Shown here one piece after another: positions 60,946 to 64,000 of a DNA stretch of 64,000 nucleotides. The translations under genes and the position numbers were made by a program. Below the pieces are notes generated by a model. The model made no database searches. It was given only the letters and a program-made list of their open reading frames with translations, and had not been told where the DNA came from. Each line of letters opens with the position of its first letter. The stretch's first letter is position 1. Where the stretch lies: positions 62,520 to 126,519 of the forward strand of contig NZ_LMRR01000023.1 of NCBI RefSeq assembly GCF_001426085.1. The letters run 5' to 3'. This stretch comes from Rhodococcus sp. Leaf278. Its GTDB lineage: Bacteria; Actinomycetota; Actinomycetes; Mycobacteriales; Mycobacteriaceae.

Positions 60946-62693
60946 GTAACGCGCCCTCCTGCATCGACTCTCTCGACGACGCTACCGGTCGACCTCACTC
61001 GCCCCGAGGTGGCACTGGCGACGGATACGGCGATGACGGCCAAGGCGATGAGAGACGCCAGTGGAGCTGCCGCAACCCACGGTGCTCGCTCGACGGCCGC
61101 TACCCCGTCGGACAGGATCAACCCCCAGTCCGCGGTCGGCGGTTGCGGTCCGAGACCGAGAAATCCGAGGGCGGCCAGGGCCAGCGCGACACCGGGCAGT
61201 CGAATCATGGCGTGTCGAAGAACGGCCGGCAGCACGCCGGGAACGATGCTGCCGAACAGGATTCGGCCTCGACCGGCACCGAGTGTGGGCAGGATGGAGA
61301 CGTAGGGCTGGGCTCGCGCCTCGTCGACGAGTGCGGCGGTGTGGGCGGCGAGAGGAGCCCAGGTCACGATCAGCACCGCCACCGCGGCACCGCCGGCGCT
61401 GGGACCCCAGATCGCGGCGATGAGGATGCCGGTGACGACGGGAGGGGCGGCATTGGTGACTTCCACGAGGCCTCGGGTCGCCCGGGGGATCAAGCCCAGC
61501 AGCACCCCGACGCACAACGCTGCCAGCGTGACCGCCAGCGACAGTCCGATCGATCGCACGGCACCGTCCGCCACTCGGGCGAGTAGGTCACGGCCGGACG
61601 CGTCGGTTCCGAACGGGAACGTCGACGACGGTCGAGCGAACTTCTCACGAGTGGTGACCTGACCGTCTCGTGGCAACCCCACCAGAACCATGACCGCGAG
61701 CAACGATGCGCCTGCGATCGGCACGACCCATCGGCGCGGGGACGGGTGGAACACCCCGGCCGGGATCGGCATGGCCTTCTCGTGCAGTGCGCTGCCGAGC
61801 AGTAGACGGCGTAACAGTTCCGCCGCGATACCGAGCGCGGCACTGACGGCCAGCAGCAGCAGGATGTCGATCTGTAAGGCGGGCAGGTCCTGAGACTGGG
61901 CATCTCCGAGGGTCGAGCGACCCAATCCTGTTATGGCGAATACCTTTTCGACGGCCACCGCGCCGCCCGTCATCGCAACCATGACCAGACCGACCTGTGA
62001 GGCGAGACCGGGGACTGCGCGGCGCAGCACAGCGACGGCAATCTGCCGCCGAGAGAACCCGGCCACCGTCCACGTGATCACCCATCCCTCGGTGAAGGTG
62101 ACCGCCACGGCGTCGGCGAGGAGGCGACCGAGCAAGCCACCCGCTGGAAGGCCCAGTGCCAGTGCGGGTAACACCGCGTACTCCGGTCCGTTCCATCCGT
62201 AGGCCGGAAACGACAACCACACTGCGCCGACGACCACCAGTACCGATGCCAGCAGGAACTCCGGCAAAGACGTCAGGGCGGCCGCAATGCTGCCGCCGGT
62301 GCGTTTCGGGGTACCGCGCAGTCCCGCCCGCATGCTGGGCCCGACGACGAGGACAGCCGTGACCGCTGCGACGACCATCGCGAACGCCATCAGAGTCAGC
62401 GAGACGGACAGCGCCTCGAGTGCACCGGGCAGTACGGGTCTACCGGTGTTCCAGGATGTCCCGGGATTACCCGACGCGAGGCCGGTGAGCCAGTTCCAGA
62501 ACGTTCGTAGCGGGCCGGCGTCGACGCCGAGATCGACGCGGATGGCGGCGAGTGCCTCGGGGGTCGCTTCTTGCTCGGCCGATCGTGCCCGCAGAATGCT
62601 CAGCGCGGGATCTCGGTCGGACAGCCAGGGCAGCATGCCGACGAGAAGTACGACGGCCGCCACCGAGAGCAGCCGTGAGACAGTCGTTCTCAC
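60942..62693 (-). CDS. Fused DppB-DppC type ABC permease (peptide/nickel/opine class)
   Basis: This 583-residue protein joins two permeases. Residues 1-310 are DppB-like, with ADAVAVTFTEGWVITWTVAG and late motif AVAVEKVFAITGLGRSTLGD. Residues 320-583 are DppC-like, with FPFGTDASGRDLLARVADGA near its start and ARAQPYVSILPTLGAGRGRI then LFGSIVPGVLPAVL as the EAA region. They are normally two genes. The binding protein gene lies 3 bases upstream and the MFS gene overlaps at the end. No ATPase is in the window. Confidence 0.85.
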   Translation of the reverse strand: MRTTVSRLLSVAAVVLLVGMLPWLSDRDPALSILRARSAEQEATPEALAAIRVDLGVDAGPLRTFWNWLTGLASGNPGTSWNTGRPVLPGALEALSVSLTLMAFAMVVAAVTAVLVVGPSMRAGLRGTPKRTGGSIAAALTSLPEFLLASVLVVVGAVWLSFPAYGWNGPEYAVLPALALGLPAGGLLGRLLADAVAVTFTEGWVITWTVAGFSRRQIAVAVLRRAVPGLASQVGLVMVAMTGGAVAVEKVFAITGLGRSTLGDAQSQDLPALQIDILLLLAVSAALGIAAELLRRLLLGSALHEKAMPIPAGVFHPSPRRWVVPIAGASLLAVMVLVGLPRDGQVTTREKFARPSSTFPFGTDASGRDLLARVADGAVRSIGLSLAVTLAALCVGVLLGLIPRATRGLVEVTNAAPPVVTGILIAAIWGPSAGGAAVAVLIVTWAPLAAHTAALVDEARAQPYVSILPTLGAGRGRILFGSIVPGVLPAVLRHAMIRLPGVALALAALGFLGLGPQPPTADWGLILSDGVAAVERAPWVAAAPLASLIALAVIAVSVASATSGRVRSTGSVVERVDAGGRVT

Positions 62694-62696
62694 TGC

Positions 62697-64000
62697 CTAC
62701 TCGAACGCGGTCTGGTTGGTGATCAGGGTGCGCTCGCGCGGATCGCGGGCCACGCCGGTCACGTTCTCGGATTCTCCCTGAATGACGCGTTCGTGCAGCA
62801 GCGGCACCGCGGCGTCCTTTTCGAGGATCAGCTTCTCGGCCTCGAGGATGGCGGTGCGGCGGTTGTCGCCGGGCTCGGTGGCTGCGGCGTCGGCCAATGC
62901 CGCGTCGACCTGCGGGTCACAGAACTGCGAGATGTTGAACGATCCCTCGCAGGCGAAGTCGGAGTACATGTATGCCGCCGGGTCGCCGGAGTCGAGCACG
63001 GTGGCGCGGGAGAGAATGAAGGCGTCGAATGCACCGGCGAGAGCATCGGTTTCGATGAACTGGTATTCGCGCACGACCTGTTCGACGACAAAACCCTTGG
63101 CTTCGAGCTCCTGCTGCAGCAGCACCGCGACCTCGGGGAGTTCGGCCCGATCGGTGAACGTGGCGAGGGTGATCTTCTTCCCCGCGGCGTCGCCGGCCGG
63201 GGTCTGCGTACGCGCCGGACGGTCGGCGGCCCACGGCAGAGCCGGGCCGAGCAGTCCGTTCGCGGCGTCGGCGCGGCCCTCGTACACCTGGTCGACCAGA
63301 CGGCCGCGGTCGATCGAATCCCGGGCGGCTGCGCGCATGGCCGGGTCGGCAAAGACCCCGGACGCGGTGTTCAGATACAGGGTGTTGGTGCGCGGCATCG
63401 GCACCTCGTGCACCAATGCTTGGTCGACGTTGGCGGCCTGCGACACCGGAATTGCTTCCACCACATCGGCTGTGCCGTTGCGCAGCGCCGCGGCGCGCGC
63501 CGTTCCGTCGGGTACGAAGTCGACGTCGATGCCCGAGATCTTCGCCGGCTCACCCCAGTAGTTCTCGTTACGGTCGAGGGTTGCCGTGGAGGTGCCGTTC
63601 ACGGCCTTCAGCACGAAGGGCCCGGTGCCGGTTCCGATGGGGTTGCTGCTGCCCGTCGAGTACGCGTCGGGTGCCAGGATGGCCAGCTGCGGGCTCGACA
63701 GTCGTTGCGGTACCAGTGGATCCACATCGGCAGTGGTCACGGCGACGCTGTCGGCATCGGTGGCAGTCACCGTCATGTCGACGCCGTCGAGGATGCGCGG
63801 CTTGGGGGCCGACTGCGTGGCTGCGGTGAGCGCAGTCACGACGGCCGCGGCGTCGAGCGGAGCACCGTTGTGGAACGTGACGTCGGGCCTGATGTCGAAG
63901 TTCCACGTGCGGTCGTCCACACGATTCCAGGTGGTGGCCAGACCCGGCTCCGCCTCGCCGAGATCGTCGAGGACGATCAGCGTTTCCGCCGTGGACCAGC
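62697..64000 (-). CDS. ABC peptide/nickel-type substrate-binding protein (5' end outside window)
   Basis: The frame runs off the right edge, so the signal peptide is not seen. The visible 433 residues contain RTWNFDIRPDVTFHNGAPLD, the standard SBP family 5 motif. IGTGPFVLKAVNG-like text (GTGTGPFVLKA) and SDFACEGSFNISQFCDPQVD near the C-terminus also fit. Such proteins deliver peptides, nickel or siderophore-like ligands. It is the first gene seen of the operon with the fused permease and MFS exporter. Confidence 0.85.
   Translation of the reverse strand, partial: WSTAETLIVLDDLGEAEPGLATTWNRVDDRTWNFDIRPDVTFHNGAPLDAAAVVTALTAATQSAPKPRILDGVDMTVTATDADSVAVTTADVDPLVPQRLSSPQLAILAPDAYSTGSSNPIGTGTGPFVLKAVNGTSTATLDRNENYWGEPAKISGIDVDFVPDGTARAAALRNGTADVVEAIPVSQAANVDQALVHEVPMPRTNTLYLNTASGVFADPAMRAAARDSIDRGRLVDQVYEGRADAANGLLGPALPWAADRPARTQTPAGDAAGKKITLATFTDRAELPEVAVLLQQELEAKGFVVEQVVREYQFIETDALAGAFDAFILSRATVLDSGDPAAYMYSDFACEGSFNISQFCDPQVDAALADAAATEPGDNRRTAILEAEKLILEKDAAVPLLHERVIQGESENVTGVARDPRERTLITNQTAFE

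Overview
The window is a high-GC actinobacterial chromosome segment, most likely Rhodococcus or a close mycolate-forming relative. The basis is the gene order dnaB / rplI-rpsR-ssb-rpsF / GT87 membrane glycosyltransferase / ponA / DUF5318 / padR-ino1, which (from memory) matches M. tuberculosis Rv0058 back to Rv0046c on the opposite strand. Further support comes from frequent GTG starts, several probable leaderless genes, an EspG/PPE-like pair, a CtpC-type P-ATPase with a DUF1490 partner, and an LpqY-SugAB trehalose importer. In mycobacteria this core lies near oriC.

Region 1 (1-24.8 kb) is a patchwork of small units. It holds the end of a pirin, an alpha/beta hydrolase, a MarR/VOC divergent pair with twin operators, an ArsR-type regulator with a small coiled-coil protein, a DUF808 membrane protein coupled to a GNAT, an old-yellow-enzyme family oxidoreductase, a membrane protein/Xre pair, an AlaA-like aminotransferase with an EamA exporter opposite a MocR regulator, a split transketolase, a VOC pseudogene remnant, DUF1490-ctpC metal efflux, a KasA-like ketoacyl synthase with TetR, and a CoA-transferase with swapped halves.

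Region 2 (22.7-29.6 kb) is the replication/translation block. dnaB carries a 260-residue intein inside its Walker A loop, with the residue signature of a class 3 intein and an eroded endonuclease. A SulP-carbonic anhydrase fusion separates dnaB from the rpsF-ssb-rpsR-rplI operon. A cluster of 9-mers resembling DnaA boxes lies just upstream of dnaB.

Region 3 (29.6-44.3 kb) lies between rpsF and the GT87/ponA genes and has no counterpart at that place in M. tuberculosis. It contains a second GT87 gene, two related LuxR-type regulators, a Ter stress module (DUF475/TerC, TerD, a divergent operon of coiled-coil protein, HpcH/HpaI aldolase, PRTase-TRSP-PELOTA-like fusion and HAD phosphatase), an orphan PPE-like/EspG pair, a DUF2975/Xre pair behind three TATCGATA palindromes, and a tandem-TerD protein.

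Region 4 (44.3-64 kb) has GT87, the bifunctional penicillin-binding protein PonA with a repeated Pro-rich tail, padR-ino1 under a PadR-type operator, assorted regulators, lpqY-sugA-sugB without its ATPase, a MerR gene with the typical 19-bp promoter spacer, an MFS exporter, and a peptide/nickel ABC system whose two permeases are fused and whose binding protein runs off the window end. No tRNA, rRNA, CRISPR array or insertion sequence was recognised.
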